This document shows, in pieces, positions 9,858 to 20,026 of a DNA stretch of 64,000 nucleotides (position 1 is the first letter of the stretch; every line of letters begins with the position of its first letter). The notes beneath the pieces are model-generated. The model saw nothing but the letters and a program-made list of their open reading frames with translations, ran no database searches and was not told where the DNA came from. Origin of the DNA: Bermanella marisrubri (lineage in GTDB: Bacteria > Pseudomonadota > Gammaproteobacteria > Pseudomonadales > Oceanobacteraceae); NCBI RefSeq assembly GCF_012295615.1, contig NZ_CP051183.1, positions 1,949,001-2,013,000 of the forward strand. Reading direction: 5' to 3'. A program made the position numbers and the translations under genes.

Positions 9858-11650
9858 TATTTAGAATCCGAAAAACCGACAGGTTCCAATACAATCAAGC
9901 TGGGTTGTGCATCCTCAATATGCCAGCTTGGGAAACTAGAATTGGTTGTGTATACCGTACCATCACCTGCAATTTCCACATCACGAGTGAAGGTTACTCG
10001 CTTAGACATTGGGTAATGCTGCCACTGCTGTGTTGAATATTGATACGCATACAAAGCATCGGATGTATTACCGTTAACCCAAACAATTTTTCGCTGTTTA
10101 TCAATGTTTAATGAATACGGCGTTTCACTACCAATAGGGTTTACAGGTATATCAAAAAACTCAAATATTTCTTTATCCGAGTCAAAGCGAACAATCTGAG
10201 ACTCTGGAAACGCAGCGATCCAAATACCGCCATCAGCGTCGACACGCAAACGTCTCGGACCATGGAACGGTGTTTCATACATTGTCAATTCATTTGTTTG
10301 CGGATCAATTTTACCAATACTATCGGCGTGTAAACGGGCAAACCAAACCGCTCCATCTGGTGCGATATCCAAACCATAAGGCAAAGGCACCCCGGTACTA
10401 TCACGATCCACAGGAGCCCAATTTGCAACTGGTAAACCCCAGCTCATCAATTTTAGTAGCACACCCATAAACGTTACGGTTATGGATTCACGGAAGCTAC
10501 GGTTAGGTAAATCAATAATCGTAAATTCCTGCTTACTGCGATCAAACTTGCCCACTTGATTCGACAACGCCAAGGTAAACCATACGTTATTATCATCGTC
10601 GATACGCAGCGTGTGCGGATAATAACCATCATCCATATGATGATTGGTCCATTCTTTAGTGCGCGGATTAAATTCGATTATGCGCTGCTGATAAGAAGCT
10701 GTGATAAAAACATTGCCATCGATTGGACTTTCAGCAAAACTGTGAATCCCTGCAAAGGTCTCATGCTTTGGAAATTCTTTCAGACGCGCTCCGAGTAAAC
10801 CGCCGTACTGATCCCACTCTTCTCTCGGCAGTTTATATACCTGATACTCCCCGGTTTTTGGGTTAATTTCGTACATGCGATCCTGAAGATTATCGCCGAC
10901 ATAAACTAATCCACTGGAGTGATGCAATAGGTCATGCATTTGCGAAAAGCTATCGCCAATGGGCCAATTCGTAATATTTGCTTTGCTTAAATATTGCTCC
11001 CACTTTGTTCCTGCAGGAATAAGCTCTGGATTGGCATTGAGCTTTCCATACTCCTTATGCAATAACTCAGGCAAAATGACCTGAGCATCATCCGCTAGAC
11101 GCGCGCCGTAATTAACCATGCGATAGATGGTTTCCTCCCAGCTTTGAACACTGCGATCACGACGTAAATACATACTACCTTGCTGGTGACAAAACCCGCA
11201 CTGCATTATGTAGTGCTTCTTTAAATCTTCCTCCATATCCAATGCATGCAACCAAGTATTGGCTGGTCGTGAAGCAGCTAGCGCAATCAGATCAGTCTCT
11301 TTCTCTAACACTAAAGAGAAATTTACATTTGCAGGCTTCTCAATGGTGAGGTCTTTAAAACCAGGCTTGCGCAATCTGTAACGAATAAGTTGCTCGCCTG
11401 AAAAACCATCCGAATCGATTAGTCCCAATTCCGATGTGAATCCAGTATAGGTTGGGTTAGATCGATGTGTCTGACCAACAGGTGGATAACCACTATCTGA
11501 ACGATCAAGGGTATAACCGGAAACCGGTGTCGCCGATACCATCACCAAAGCCAAAGGTTGCTGCTGTTCATCAACAACCGTTATCTTTGCAGCCTTTACA
11601 GACAACGCGCAAAGAATCATTATCAAAAACGTGAAAAGTTTAGACATCAT
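9857..11650 (-). CDS. Secreted beta-propeller protein (virginiamycin B lyase-like) with CxxCH motif
   Basis: 597 residues. A Sec signal peptide is at 1-21. Residues ~22-120 resemble a carboxypeptidase-regulatory-like beta-sandwich (ITVVDEQQQPLALVMVSATP). A CGFCH motif (C151, C154, H155) followed by MYLRRD fits covalent c-type haem attachment. Residues ~250-590 hold NHL/Vgb-type propeller repeats such as PYGLDIAPDGAVWFARLHAD and RRLRVDADGGIWIAAFPES. The family includes streptogramin lyases, but periplasmic homologues with a CxxCH are more likely redox or binding proteins; function here is unknown. Its start overlaps the SDR gene by 4 bases (ATGA). Confidence 0.75.
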   Translation of the reverse strand: MMSKLFTFLIMILCALSVKAAKITVVDEQQQPLALVMVSATPVSGYTLDRSDSGYPPVGQTHRSNPTYTGFTSELGLIDSDGFSGEQLIRYRLRKPGFKDLTIEKPANVNFSLVLEKETDLIALAASRPANTWLHALDMEEDLKKHYIMQCGFCHQQGSMYLRRDRSVQSWEETIYRMVNYGARLADDAQVILPELLHKEYGKLNANPELIPAGTKWEQYLSKANITNWPIGDSFSQMHDLLHHSSGLVYVGDNLQDRMYEINPKTGEYQVYKLPREEWDQYGGLLGARLKEFPKHETFAGIHSFAESPIDGNVFITASYQQRIIEFNPRTKEWTNHHMDDGYYPHTLRIDDDNNVWFTLALSNQVGKFDRSKQEFTIIDLPNRSFRESITVTFMGVLLKLMSWGLPVANWAPVDRDSTGVPLPYGLDIAPDGAVWFARLHADSIGKIDPQTNELTMYETPFHGPRRLRVDADGGIWIAAFPESQIVRFDSDKEIFEFFDIPVNPIGSETPYSLNIDKQRKIVWVNGNTSDALYAYQYSTQQWQHYPMSKRVTFTRDVEIAGDGTVYTTNSSFPSWHIEDAQPSLIVLEPVGFSDSK

Positions 11651-12600
11651 GATTGTTGATACTCCTTATTGCTTTGCGCCAGAAAAGCTTCGAAAGCTTC
11701 TGAAGTGGTTTTTCTTGGCTTATATTCAAACGTTGACTTAATTTTATTGTTCGATAGTACCGGACGATACTGAATAAACTTAACTTGCTCGGGGCCGTAC
11801 TGAGACAACCCTAAAGGTTTCAAAATCACCAGCAACGACTTCACAACAATCGCAGGAATTGATAAATAAGGCTTGTTTAAGCGTTTCGCTATCTCTGGCA
11901 TGGTCAATACACCATCGCCTGCAACATTGAATACACCTTCGACTTCAGTGACGCAGGCTTCTATAAGGTATTCAACTAAATCATCCACCCAAATAATGAC
12001 AAATGGAGACAAGCTTCCACGAATACCCAGAATACGTTTTTTCTCAAACATATTAGTAATGGGGTTTTCAAAATTCGGGCCTAGCACGGTACCGGGACGA
12101 AGGATGACCTGTTTTAGTTGAGGATGGCGCTCACGGTATTCGGCCAAAAGATTTTCAACCAAGCGCTTATGGCGAGAGTAAAAGTAATCGTCGTTACCAC
12201 GCACAGGATCAGCCTCTTGAATCCACTCAGGATTATCCTGCCAGTAACCATAGGCGGCACCACTTGAAGTGACGATGAATTTATCAACCCCAATTTCTAC
12301 GCAAGTTGACAATAACTGCTCTGTAGCCGTCACATCAATCTCAAACGCTTCGCTTTCACTCATACTATCAGGCAAACGAATCACACTTGCCAAATGTACA
12401 ACAACATCTGGCTCTACTTGCTTTATCCACTGTAAAAACTGTGGATTACGAATATCAAAGTTTCGATGAGTAGAATCCACAATGTAAGGAAGGTCTTTAA
12501 GAGCCGTGGTATATAGATCCACATCTCCTCTTGACGACAACGCTTGAACTAAACGTGTGCCTATATCGCCCGCTGCGCCTGTCACTAAAATTTTTCTCAT
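11647..12600 (-). CDS. NAD-dependent epimerase/dehydratase (extended SDR)
   Basis: 317 residues from ATG 12600 (MRKILVTGAAGDIGTRL), chosen because AGGAAA lies just upstream and the glycine motif then starts at the N-terminus. A longer frame adds 25 atypical residues that overlap the broken BASS gene. The Rossmann motif GxxGxxG is at ~8-13, and the catalytic YSRHK (YxxxK) is in the DDYFYSRHKRLVE segment, with SSGAAYG supplying the Ser. The substrate is probably a nucleotide sugar or a steroid/terpenoid-like alcohol, but sequence does not say. It lies 2 bases from the BASS remnant and overlaps the propeller gene, so it is in the same operon. Confidence 0.85.
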   Translation of the reverse strand: MRKILVTGAAGDIGTRLVQALSSRGDVDLYTTALKDLPYIVDSTHRNFDIRNPQFLQWIKQVEPDVVVHLASVIRLPDSMSESEAFEIDVTATEQLLSTCVEIGVDKFIVTSSGAAYGYWQDNPEWIQEADPVRGNDDYFYSRHKRLVENLLAEYRERHPQLKQVILRPGTVLGPNFENPITNMFEKKRILGIRGSLSPFVIIWVDDLVEYLIEACVTEVEGVFNVAGDGVLTMPEIAKRLNKPYLSIPAIVVKSLLVILKPLGLSQYGPEQVKFIQYRPVLSNNKIKSTFEYKPRKTTSEAFEAFLAQSNKEYQQS

Positions 12601-12602
12601 AT

Positions 12603-13062
12603 TTATTTTTCCTGTAAATATCGACGCGCTATCACTGCAAAACCTAGCCCTGAAACAATATGCCACGTACCCCAAAACGCACTAATGAGCGCCATACCGT
12701 ATTCACCACCAAACTGTGTAAAAACAATGGCTATTGCCAACGATGAATTTTGCATACCCACTTCTAGCGTTACCGCCACCCAAATGCGTAATAAAGTTTG
12801 ATAATGCACCGCCAGGGCAGGCCGCCACTAAAATCATGCCTAGCTCTATTCCGGCAGGTAGATCAAGCAATAACGTAAGTAGACATGTAAATGCAGGCAA
12901 AAGAAGAAATTGAGCCAACAAACCCAATAGAGGAGCCTTTGGCTTTTTCAGAATAGGGGTAAAGTCCCTCGGATGTAGATCCAACGCGAGACCTAAAATC
13001 ATTAATGCGAGAACGGCATTAAGCATCCAATGCTGGGCGCTGTCATATTGAATTTCAGGCAT
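12603..13062 (-). pseudogene. BASS-family (bile acid:Na+ symporter-like) transporter, internal deletion and frameshift
   Basis: Two overlapping frames give the two ends of one transporter. 13062 to ~12790 encodes the N-terminal ~90 residues (LGLALDLHPRDFTPILKKP ... CPGGALSNFITHL). In the other frame, ~12790 to 12603 encodes the C-terminal segment (VAVTLEVGMQNSSLAIAIV ... ARRYLQEK). CPGG..SN and EVGMQN are hallmark BASS motifs that normally lie well over 100 residues apart. About half of a ~290-residue protein is missing and the frame changes at the join. So the first gene of the operon is non-functional, although the downstream genes look intact. Confidence 0.82.
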
Positions 13063-13149
13063 AAAATGCAGCCAAACCTCGAACCTATCTGATATTACTT
13101 AAGTCTAGACAAGTGGCTTGACCGTGTACTGACAGCTCAGGTCAGCGTA

Positions 13150-13166
13150 TTGGCATGTAAAGTCAA
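13150..13166 (+). promoter_or_regulatory. Candidate operator for the AraC-type regulator, operon side
   Basis: TTGGCATGTAAAGTCAA lies 88 bases upstream of the BASS/SDR/propeller/MFS operon start. It differs by one base from a site upstream of the adjacent AraC-family gene. TGGCA is a frequent first half-site for AraC/XylS proteins. A partial palindrome CTGAC...GTCAG lies just beside it at about 13127-13145. Confidence 0.6.
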
Positions 13167-13180
13167 TTAATTAAAAGCTA

Positions 13181-14209
13181 TCAGTGGCGCATGGTTCGAA
13201 ATTGTTTGGGCGTCACCCCAGTCCAGCGTTTAAATGCCCGTTGAAATGCACTTTGCTCACTGAACCCCAAACGCTCACTAATGAAGATCATCGGATTCTG
13301 AGTTTGCTTTAAATAGGTCATGGCTAATTCCTTTCGAATACCATCCAGTACTTGACTGTAGCTAGTGCCAAATTCGCTGAGCTTACGCTGAGTGCTACGC
13401 ACACTCATACCCATGTATTCAGCAACCTCTTCAATATCAGGCACATGATCGGGCAGAGTTTTCAATAAAAAATCCTTGATGACCTCTAGCGGGGAGCTAA
13501 AGCTTTGCTGAGTCAACAATGATTTGGCGTGCTGCATTAAGATTTGATATGTCTCTCCATCTCCATGGCGCAAAGGACTTTGCAGCAACCCATTATCGAT
13601 TTCTAGAGAATTCGATTGCGAGGAAAATTCCACCGGACAACCGAAATACTCGCTATATTCTGCAACATTCCCAGCGACCGAATGAGTAAACGTGACTTTT
13701 ATGGGTGAGTAATCTGGCTGATTAATTAATACACGAGTGAGGCTTACCAACCCAGCAATTATCATTTCAGATACATTGTGACTGCAATCATAGGCAGGGA
13801 CCCATTGCAGTATACTTTTCGACTCATCAGCACTTAACATGGGTGCCCCCATGTTTCCGGATAAAGACTGGAAACGATATTGCGCGTCTAAAGCCGCCAT
13901 TACGTTGGGGCAAGTCAGCGCAATCAAACCTAATATCCCCCAACGATCAGGTTCAAACTGTTGCCCCAAATGAAACCCCAAATGCTCATCACAAATCTGC
14001 CCAGAAACAAAATGCATCAAGGCTTCAAAACGCATCACGTCAATGAGTAAGCGACTGTCATTAAGCTGGGACTCAGAGAGACTACCTTGCTCAAGCAACT
14101 GGCTTCGTTTCAATCCATGCCGCTCTGCATAATTGATTAGCGCTCTCACAGGTTGAACAGCGATTTTGGGGTGTAAATCTAGAGATAAATTAGGCCTTTC
14201 CATAGCCAA
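13181..14209 (-). CDS. AraC-family transcriptional regulator (Arabinose_bd N-domain)
   Basis: 342 residues. The N-terminal ~200 residues match the Arabinose_bd-type sensor seen in OruR/ArgR-like AraC proteins (GFHLGQQFEPDRWGILGLIA). The C-terminal ~100 residues hold two helix-turn-helix motifs (IEEVAEYMGMSVRSTQRKL and FISERLGFSEQSAFQRAFK) and end in GVTPKQFR, the AraC signature. ATG 14209 is used; MERPNLS two codons in is an alternative. A putative operator lies 12 bases upstream and a near-identical one lies in front of the next operon, suggesting autoregulation and control of that operon. The effector is unknown. Confidence 0.9.
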   Translation of the reverse strand: MAMERPNLSLDLHPKIAVQPVRALINYAERHGLKRSQLLEQGSLSESQLNDSRLLIDVMRFEALMHFVSGQICDEHLGFHLGQQFEPDRWGILGLIALTCPNVMAALDAQYRFQSLSGNMGAPMLSADESKSILQWVPAYDCSHNVSEMIIAGLVSLTRVLINQPDYSPIKVTFTHSVAGNVAEYSEYFGCPVEFSSQSNSLEIDNGLLQSPLRHGDGETYQILMQHAKSLLTQQSFSSPLEVIKDFLLKTLPDHVPDIEEVAEYMGMSVRSTQRKLSEFGTSYSQVLDGIRKELAMTYLKQTQNPMIFISERLGFSEQSAFQRAFKRWTGVTPKQFRTMRH

Positions 14210-14220
14210 ATCAAATCATA

Positions 14221-14237
14221 TTGGCATGAAAAGTCAA
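14221..14237 (+). promoter_or_regulatory. Candidate operator for the AraC-type regulator, self side
   Basis: TTGGCATGAAAAGTCAA differs at one position from the site at 13150-13166 and has the same orientation. It lies just upstream of the regulator's start, where it could mediate autoregulation. Confidence 0.6.
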
Positions 14238-14249
14238 CTACCCTTGTAC

Positions 14250-16196
14250 TCACACCTTAAACCGCTCGACGAGAGACGTTAATTCCTTGGCCACTCCACC
14301 CAGAGATTTTGAGTTGTCTCGCAATTCTTCCGCGCTCTCATTATTGTTTGAAGCCTCTTGGTTGATAGCAATGATATTCTTCTGAATTTCTTCACCCACC
14401 TGATATTGCTCTTCAGCAGCGGCCGCGATTTGCGTAGTCATGTCACGGATACGAGAAACTGATGCTTGAATAGAACCAAACACTTCACGGGTTTGCTCAG
14501 TTGCTTCCACTGTACTGCGCGAGTGGTTTGTACTGCTTGCCAGCTTATTCGCCACATTTTCTGTTTGTGTAGTCAGAGTTGATAGTAGATTGTCTATCTC
14601 TTCCGTTGACTCAGCTGTTTTACCAGCCAATGTGCGTACTTCGTCTGCTACGACGGCAAAGCCACGTCCTTGCTCACCAGCACGAGCTGCCTCAATCGCA
14701 GCGTTTAATGCCAACAAATTCGTCTGTTCTGCAATCCCACGAATCGTGTCCAAAATACTAGTAATATTTCCGCTTTGCTCTACCAAGGTCTCCATAGCTT
14801 GATTGGAGTCGGCAAGAACTTCCTCGAGGCTATGCACCGACGACGCTGTACTATCAATATAGCGCTGACCCTGTTCGACATAGCGTTCGCTTTCGTCTGC
14901 CGCTTGCGCCGTTTCACTGCAGCTTTTAGCCACTTCGTTGGACGTAGCGACCATTTCATCGAAAGCGGTGGTAACTTGCTCTATTGACCGCACTTGATGA
15001 TCTGCGCTTTGCCCAACCCTGTCAGATAGGACATCAGCTCTTTCGGCCTGCTCTTTAATATCTACTGCACCACTTTTAATTTCTTTCACCAGCTGGTGGA
15101 CGATTTCTATAAACTGATTGAAGGCTCCTGCCATTTTACCGGTTTCATCTTGCGATTTGATACGCATTCGTTTGGTTAAGTCCCCTTCCCCTTGTGCCAC
15201 CTCTTCCATATTTTCTGTCACACGTTGTATGGGTCGACTGATGATCGATGTCATCCAAAAACCTACCGCAATGAATATCGCTACTAGCACCACACTTACT
15301 AGAGCAATTGATGCTTCGAGTCGACTAGATGCGGCGAACACTTCACTAGCAGGCTTCAAACCAATAAATTTCCAGCCGGTATGATCCGAAACAAAACTCC
15401 TAGCAAACCACTCACGACCATTTAGTTCGATTTGCGCTAATCCCTCAGAGTTAGCCATCTTAACGTACTGATCACCCACATCTTCGGGCTTTTTAAAGTT
15501 ATTATCAGGGTTCGCCGCATCGGCCAAAATATTTCCTGTATCTTCAATTAGAATCAAATAACCTTCTTTACCGAAGCGCACGGAATTTACAATTTGCGTT
15601 AAACGCCCCAAGCTTACATCCAATGCCATTACACCTTTCAAGCCGCTAGAGGTCGTAAAACCATGGGTATAGCCAAGTATGGGATCACCTGTCAGAAAGT
15701 CCTTGTAGGCTTCGGTGCGATTTGTCTCACCATTGCTCTCGCGCGACTGTTGATACCAAGGACGCTTCACAGGATCGTATTCGCTTAAACTTTCCTGCGG
15801 CCACTGTACATAGCCAGAATCATCCAAGCCAAGATATACGTAAGCAAGCCCCTCTTGATTCGTTCCAAAGTCTTCGAGCAATTTAAACGCTTCAGCCTCG
15901 GCGGAAGAACCCGCCAACGCATTCATTTTGGGTGCATTTGCCATGGTGTATTTTGCAGTCGATGAGTCCAATGCTCTTAGCTGCTCAGTATCGGCCAAAA
16001 ACTCCACATCTGCGGCTAAACCATCGAGATACATATTGAACATTTGGTCAATCTTAGCAATCTCACTAGTACTCTGATCCTGAAATGCTTCGATTGCACT
16101 ATCACGCGCTTGCAGCGTTGCCATGATAGAAACAATCAGTACAGGCAATACAACCGCTGAGATAAGTAAGACAAGAAATCGGGTACGTATGGTCAT
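14250..16196 (-). CDS. Methyl-accepting chemotaxis protein with amino-acid-type dCache sensor
   Basis: 648 residues. TM1 is at ~7-29, the periplasmic dCache sensor at ~35-290, TM2 at ~295-318, HAMP follows, and the signalling tip [20 protein letters not shown] is near residue 490. The sensor contains Y140-x4-R145-x-W147-Y148, then Y164 and D193. This matches the conserved amino-acid-binding motif described for dCache_1 receptors, so amino acids are the likely ligands. It lies 12 bases below the AraC-site region but is transcribed as its own unit towards lower coordinates. Confidence 0.93.
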   Translation of the reverse strand: MTIRTRFLVLLISAVVLPVLIVSIMATLQARDSAIEAFQDQSTSEIAKIDQMFNMYLDGLAADVEFLADTEQLRALDSSTAKYTMANAPKMNALAGSSAEAEAFKLLEDFGTNQEGLAYVYLGLDDSGYVQWPQESLSEYDPVKRPWYQQSRESNGETNRTEAYKDFLTGDPILGYTHGFTTSSGLKGVMALDVSLGRLTQIVNSVRFGKEGYLILIEDTGNILADAANPDNNFKKPEDVGDQYVKMANSEGLAQIELNGREWFARSFVSDHTGWKFIGLKPASEVFAASSRLEASIALVSVVLVAIFIAVGFWMTSIISRPIQRVTENMEEVAQGEGDLTKRMRIKSQDETGKMAGAFNQFIEIVHQLVKEIKSGAVDIKEQAERADVLSDRVGQSADHQVRSIEQVTTAFDEMVATSNEVAKSCSETAQAADESERYVEQGQRYIDSTASSVHSLEEVLADSNQAMETLVEQSGNITSILDTIRGIAEQTNLLALNAAIEAARAGEQGRGFAVVADEVRTLAGKTAESTEEIDNLLSTLTTQTENVANKLASSTNHSRSTVEATEQTREVFGSIQASVSRIRDMTTQIAAAAEEQYQVGEEIQKNIIAINQEASNNNESAEELRDNSKSLGGVAKELTSLVERFKV

Positions 16197-16283
16197 GACA
16201 CACCTAAATGAAACAAACCTTTCTATTAAGTTATAGCTGATATTTTGTACAAGTAAGGCTAATACATTAGATATTTCACGAAT

Positions 16284-16319
16284 AAAAAAAGCCAGCGCAT
16301 ATGAGCACTGGCTTTTTTT
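16284..16319 (-). terminator. Intrinsic terminator of clpB
   Basis: GCCAG/CTGGC (16291-16295 with 16308-16312) is flanked by A7 on one side and T7 on the other, so it can work in both directions. It lies about 50 bases after the clpB stop and also upstream of the chemoreceptor gene. Confidence 0.88.
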
Positions 16320-16361
16320 GCTTTTAACGACATGTAACTGTAAACAGCATTAATACACTGA

Positions 16362-18980
16362 TCAGTGAACCGTTTGCGCCACCGTAAACGACAATTGATC
16401 ACCGCTTACTTCTGCAACGATACGATCACCGGGCACGAACTTACCAGACAGAATATCTTGCGCCAACGGATTTTCGATCCAACGTTGAATACTGCGCTTC
16501 AGTGGACGAGCCCCGTATACCGGATCATATCCAACCTCAACCAAGCGATTGATTGCTTCATCACTCAATTGCAAACTTAGCTCACGCTCTTTTAAGCGCT
16601 TCTCAAGCTCTTGCAACTGGATTTGTGCAATGCCTTGGATCTGCGATTTTTGTAGTGGATGGAATACAACTACCTCATCAATACGATTGATGAATTCAGG
16701 ACGGAAATGACCACCCACAATTTCCATCACTGCCGATTTCATTTCTTCGTATTCTGTATCCGTTTGCTCTTCCCCTTGATTGTGGTGACTCATGGTTTGA
16801 ATAACATCACTACCAAGGTTAGAGGTCATAACCAATACCGTATTTTTAAAATCAACGGTGCGACCTTGACCGTCTGTTAACTGCCCATCATCTAGGACCT
16901 GAAGCAAAATATTAAACACATCAGGGTGCGCTTTTTCGACTTCATCGAGCAAGATAACGCTATACGGTTTACGACGAACATGCTCAGTTAAGTAACCGCC
17001 TTCTTCGTAACCCACATACCCCGGAGGCGCACCAATTAAACGTGCAACGCTATGCTTTTCCATAAATTCCGACATATCAATACGCACCATGGCGTCTTGA
17101 GAATCGAACATAAAGGTAGCCAATGCTTTGCAAAGCTCCGTCTTACCAACACCTGTTGGACCAAGAAAAAGAAAACTACCATTGGGCTTACGTGGGTCGC
17201 TTAAACCCGCACGGCTACGACGCACTGCATTAGATACAGCCGTAATCGCATCGTCTTGCCCGACAACATGTTTGTGTAGCTCCTGCTCCATACGTAAAAG
17301 CTTTTCGCGCTCGCCTTCAAGCATTTTTGCCACCGGCACACCAGTCCACTTCGAAACCACTTCCGCGATTTCTTCATCGGTAACGCGGTTGCGCAATAGT
17401 TTAAATTCATTGCTGCCTTTTTCAGCTTTTTCGGCCGCTTCAATCTGCTTTTCCAATTCTGGAATTTTGCCGTATTGAAGTTCCGACATCCGCTGAAGAT
17501 CACCTGCCCGTCGAGCTTGCTCCATTTCAACCTTGGCTTCTTCCAGTGCCTCTTTTGCCTGCTTACTACCTTCAAGAGACAACTTTTCTTGCTTCCAAAC
17601 GTCTTCTAGTTCGACATACTCTCGGCCTAACTTGTTAATCTCACCGTTGATCTCATTCAGGCGTTTTTTACTGCCTTCATCACTTTCCTTATTAAGCGCT
17701 TCTCGTTCAATTTTCAGTTGAATCAAACGACGCTCTAAGCGATCCATTTCTTGGGGCTTACTGTCTATTTCCATTCGAATAATGGACGCGGCCTCATCAA
17801 TCAGGTCAATGGCTTTATCCGGCAATTGACGATCGGTAATGTAACGCGTTGATAACTTGGCCGCTGCAATAATGGCTCCATCAGTAATTTGCACACCATG
17901 ATGTACCTCGTAGCGCTCTTTCAAGCCTCGTAATATGGCCACAGTATCTTCTTCTGATGGCTCGTCTACCAACACTTTTTGGAAACGACGCTCAAGTGCT
18001 GCGTCTTTTTCAATATATTCACGGTACTCATCAAGCGTAGTAGCACCAACGCAATGCAGTTCGCCGCGACTTAAAGCTGGCTTCAACATGTTGCCAGCAT
18101 CAAGAGCGCCGTCAGTTTTACCAGCGCCTACCATTGTATGAATCTCATCAATGAACAAGACGATATTACCTTCTTGTTTACTGACTTCTTTCAAAACATT
18201 TTTCAGCCGCTCTTCAAAATCTCCTCGGAATTTAGCCCCTGCTAACAGGGAGCCCATATCCAAAGACAAAATGCGCTTGTTACGCAAACCTTCTGGCACC
18301 TCTCCATCCACAATACGCTGCGCTAAGCCTTCAATAATGGCGGTTTTACCAACACCAGGCGCTCCAATTAAAACTGGGTTATTCTTTGTGCGACGCTGTA
18401 GTACTTGAATAGTGCGGCGAATCTCATCATCACGACCAATCACCGGATCAAGCTTACCCTCTTCAGCTCTTGCTGTTAGATCAACGGTAAACTTATCGAG
18501 TGCCTGACGATTATCTTCTGCGTTAGGGTCATCAACCGATTCACCTTGGCGCACAGTATCAATAGCCCGCTCTACTTTTTCTTTATTTAGGCCCAAGTCG
18601 TTCAACGCTTTACCTGTGTCACCTTTCTCTTCAAGAGCGGCCAATAACACAAGATCACTTGAAATATATTGATCACCTCGCTTTTGCGCCAAACGATCCG
18701 TAAGGTTCAGTACTCGACCAAGTTCTGAAGAAACACTTAGATTTCCATCAGGGCTACTAACGACAGGTAAGTTACCCAATACCCCTTCCAATTTCTGACG
18801 CAACGAACCAGCTTGAACCCCTAAACCTTGCAATAAAGGACGAATGCCACCTGGTGCCTGCTCCAACAAAGCTAAAAGCAGGTGTGCTGTTTCAATTTGA
18901 TTATGGTCTTTGCCCAACGCTAGGGACTGAGCATCAGACAAAGCTTGCTGTAAGCTACTGGTAAACTTTTCCATTCTCAT
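16362..18980 (-). CDS. clpB: ATP-dependent disaggregase ClpB
   Basis: 872 residues, close to the usual ~860. It starts [18 protein letters not shown], with GAGG upstream of the ATG at 18980. The N-terminal Clp domain is at ~1-145. AAA1 has Walker A GAPGVGKT near 206, a long coiled-coil middle domain covers ~400-530, and AAA2 has Walker A GPTGVGKT near 608 with the ClpB-type [16 protein letters not shown]. It works with DnaK to dissolve protein aggregates in the cytoplasm. It is monocistronic, with a sigma-32-like promoter upstream and a strong terminator downstream. Confidence 0.97.
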   Translation of the reverse strand: MRMEKFTSSLQQALSDAQSLALGKDHNQIETAHLLLALLEQAPGGIRPLLQGLGVQAGSLRQKLEGVLGNLPVVSSPDGNLSVSSELGRVLNLTDRLAQKRGDQYISSDLVLLAALEEKGDTGKALNDLGLNKEKVERAIDTVRQGESVDDPNAEDNRQALDKFTVDLTARAEEGKLDPVIGRDDEIRRTIQVLQRRTKNNPVLIGAPGVGKTAIIEGLAQRIVDGEVPEGLRNKRILSLDMGSLLAGAKFRGDFEERLKNVLKEVSKQEGNIVLFIDEIHTMVGAGKTDGALDAGNMLKPALSRGELHCVGATTLDEYREYIEKDAALERRFQKVLVDEPSEEDTVAILRGLKERYEVHHGVQITDGAIIAAAKLSTRYITDRQLPDKAIDLIDEAASIIRMEIDSKPQEMDRLERRLIQLKIEREALNKESDEGSKKRLNEINGEINKLGREYVELEDVWKQEKLSLEGSKQAKEALEEAKVEMEQARRAGDLQRMSELQYGKIPELEKQIEAAEKAEKGSNEFKLLRNRVTDEEIAEVVSKWTGVPVAKMLEGEREKLLRMEQELHKHVVGQDDAITAVSNAVRRSRAGLSDPRKPNGSFLFLGPTGVGKTELCKALATFMFDSQDAMVRIDMSEFMEKHSVARLIGAPPGYVGYEEGGYLTEHVRRKPYSVILLDEVEKAHPDVFNILLQVLDDGQLTDGQGRTVDFKNTVLVMTSNLGSDVIQTMSHHNQGEEQTDTEYEEMKSAVMEIVGGHFRPEFINRIDEVVVFHPLQKSQIQGIAQIQLQELEKRLKERELSLQLSDEAINRLVEVGYDPVYGARPLKRSIQRWIENPLAQDILSGKFVPGDRIVAEVSGDQLSFTVAQTVH

Positions 18981-19018
18981 GAGCGATGCCTCATACGTTC
19001 AATTTGCTTATGGCTAAG

Positions 19019-19046
19019 TAATGGTGGCTGACTAGTTTTTTTCAAG
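19019..19046 (-). promoter_or_regulatory. Sigma-32 (RpoH) heat-shock promoter of clpB
   Basis: On the minus strand CTTGAAA (19040-19046) is followed after 13 bases by CACCATTA (19019-19026). The sigma-32 consensus is CTTGAAA, 13-15 bases, CCCCATNT. It lies about 40 bases upstream of the clpB start. Confidence 0.72.
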
Positions 19047-19080
19047 TAACCAATGGAACAAGTTCTTTCACGACTTTGAC

Positions 19081-19108
19081 TTGGGTCAACAACTCAACAC
19101 TGTATAAT
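19081..19108 (+). promoter_or_regulatory. Sigma-70 promoter of the DMT transporter gene
   Basis: TTGGGT (19081-19086), 16 bases, then a perfect TATAAT (19103-19108). The predicted transcript starts only ~10 bases before ATG 19125, so the mRNA would have a very short leader. The second in-frame ATG at 19134 may be the real start. Confidence 0.6.
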
Positions 19109-19124
19109 GCGCCGTTTTAGATAA

Positions 19125-19976
19125 ATGACTTCTATGCCCAATCAGGTATTACAAGGGGCTCTCTTGATTCTAGTCGGAGAAGCCTTGCTCGCCATAATGG
19201 GTGCTATCATTAAGCACCTTAGCCAAGAATTACCTACCGAGCTTATTGTGTTCTACCGCAATCTATTTGGCTTATTTATGCTGGCGCCATTGCTCTATCA
19301 CAACGGCCTCAGTTCACTAAAAACGCACAGAATTCATCTACATCTATTACGGGCTGCTGTGGGCCTTACCGCCATGTACGGCTTTTTTTATGTCATCGCA
19401 CATATGCCTTTAGCAGAAGCCTTTCTAGTTAAACTCACCACACCATTTTTCTTGCCTATTATTGCTGGCATTTGGCTGGCCGAAAGTATTTCACGACGCA
19501 ATATAGTAGCGATTATCATTGGCTTTATCGGCGTGGTATTTATCCTAAAGCCAGGAACCGAGAACTTTACGCCAGTGGCCTTAATTGGCTTGGGTGCAGC
19601 ATTCTTGGCCGGCGCGGCAAAGGTCTGTATTCGTAAAATGGGCAATACTGAAAGCTCAGTAAGCATCGTCTTTTACTTCGCCGCCATCAGCTCTTTACTA
19701 TCGGTTATTCCTCTGTTTTGGGCTTGGCAGTGGCCTCAAGCACATCATTGGCCATGGATCGTTTTAATGGGTATTGTGGCCACTATGGGTCAGCTCGCCC
19801 TAACACGCGCCTATCGTATAGCCAATCCCGGCCAAATCGGTCCATATGTGTATAGCTCAGTTATTTATGGGGCAAGTTTGGGTTGGATCGTTTGGGGCGA
19901 AACACTGCTCATTAGCACACTAATTGGCAGCGCATTTATCGTCATTGCAGGACTTTGGAATATAAAACGGCAATAA
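19125..19976 (+). CDS. EamA/DMT-family inner-membrane transporter
   Basis: 283 residues with about ten hydrophobic helices in two EamA repeats, including IIGFIGVVFILKPG at the end of repeat 1 and IVMLMGIVATMGQLALTRAYRIA-like sequence in repeat 2. The family exports amino acids, metabolites or drugs; the substrate is unknown. The start is ATG 19125 or, leaving more leader, ATG 19134. It is divergent from clpB and lies ahead of an independent periplasmic-protein gene. Confidence 0.87.
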   Translation: MTSMPNQVLQGALLILVGEALLAIMGAIIKHLSQELPTELIVFYRNLFGLFMLAPLLYHNGLSSLKTHRIHLHLLRAAVGLTAMYGFFYVIAHMPLAEAFLVKLTTPFFLPIIAGIWLAESISRRNIVAIIIGFIGVVFILKPGTENFTPVALIGLGAAFLAGAAKVCIRKMGNTESSVSIVFYFAAISSLLSVIPLFWAWQWPQAHHWPWIVLMGIVATMGQLALTRAYRIANPGQIGPYVYSSVIYGASLGWIVWGETLLISTLIGSAFIVIAGLWNIKRQ

Positions 19977-20026
19977 CCTCTTTTTTCATATGAGTTTTAT
20001 TGCTAGATTTAAAAGATCGAGCTTGG

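Noticed and set aside
12703-13062. Two separate small genes in the BASS region
   Set aside because: Both pieces match opposite ends of one transporter family, so one broken gene is the simpler reading.
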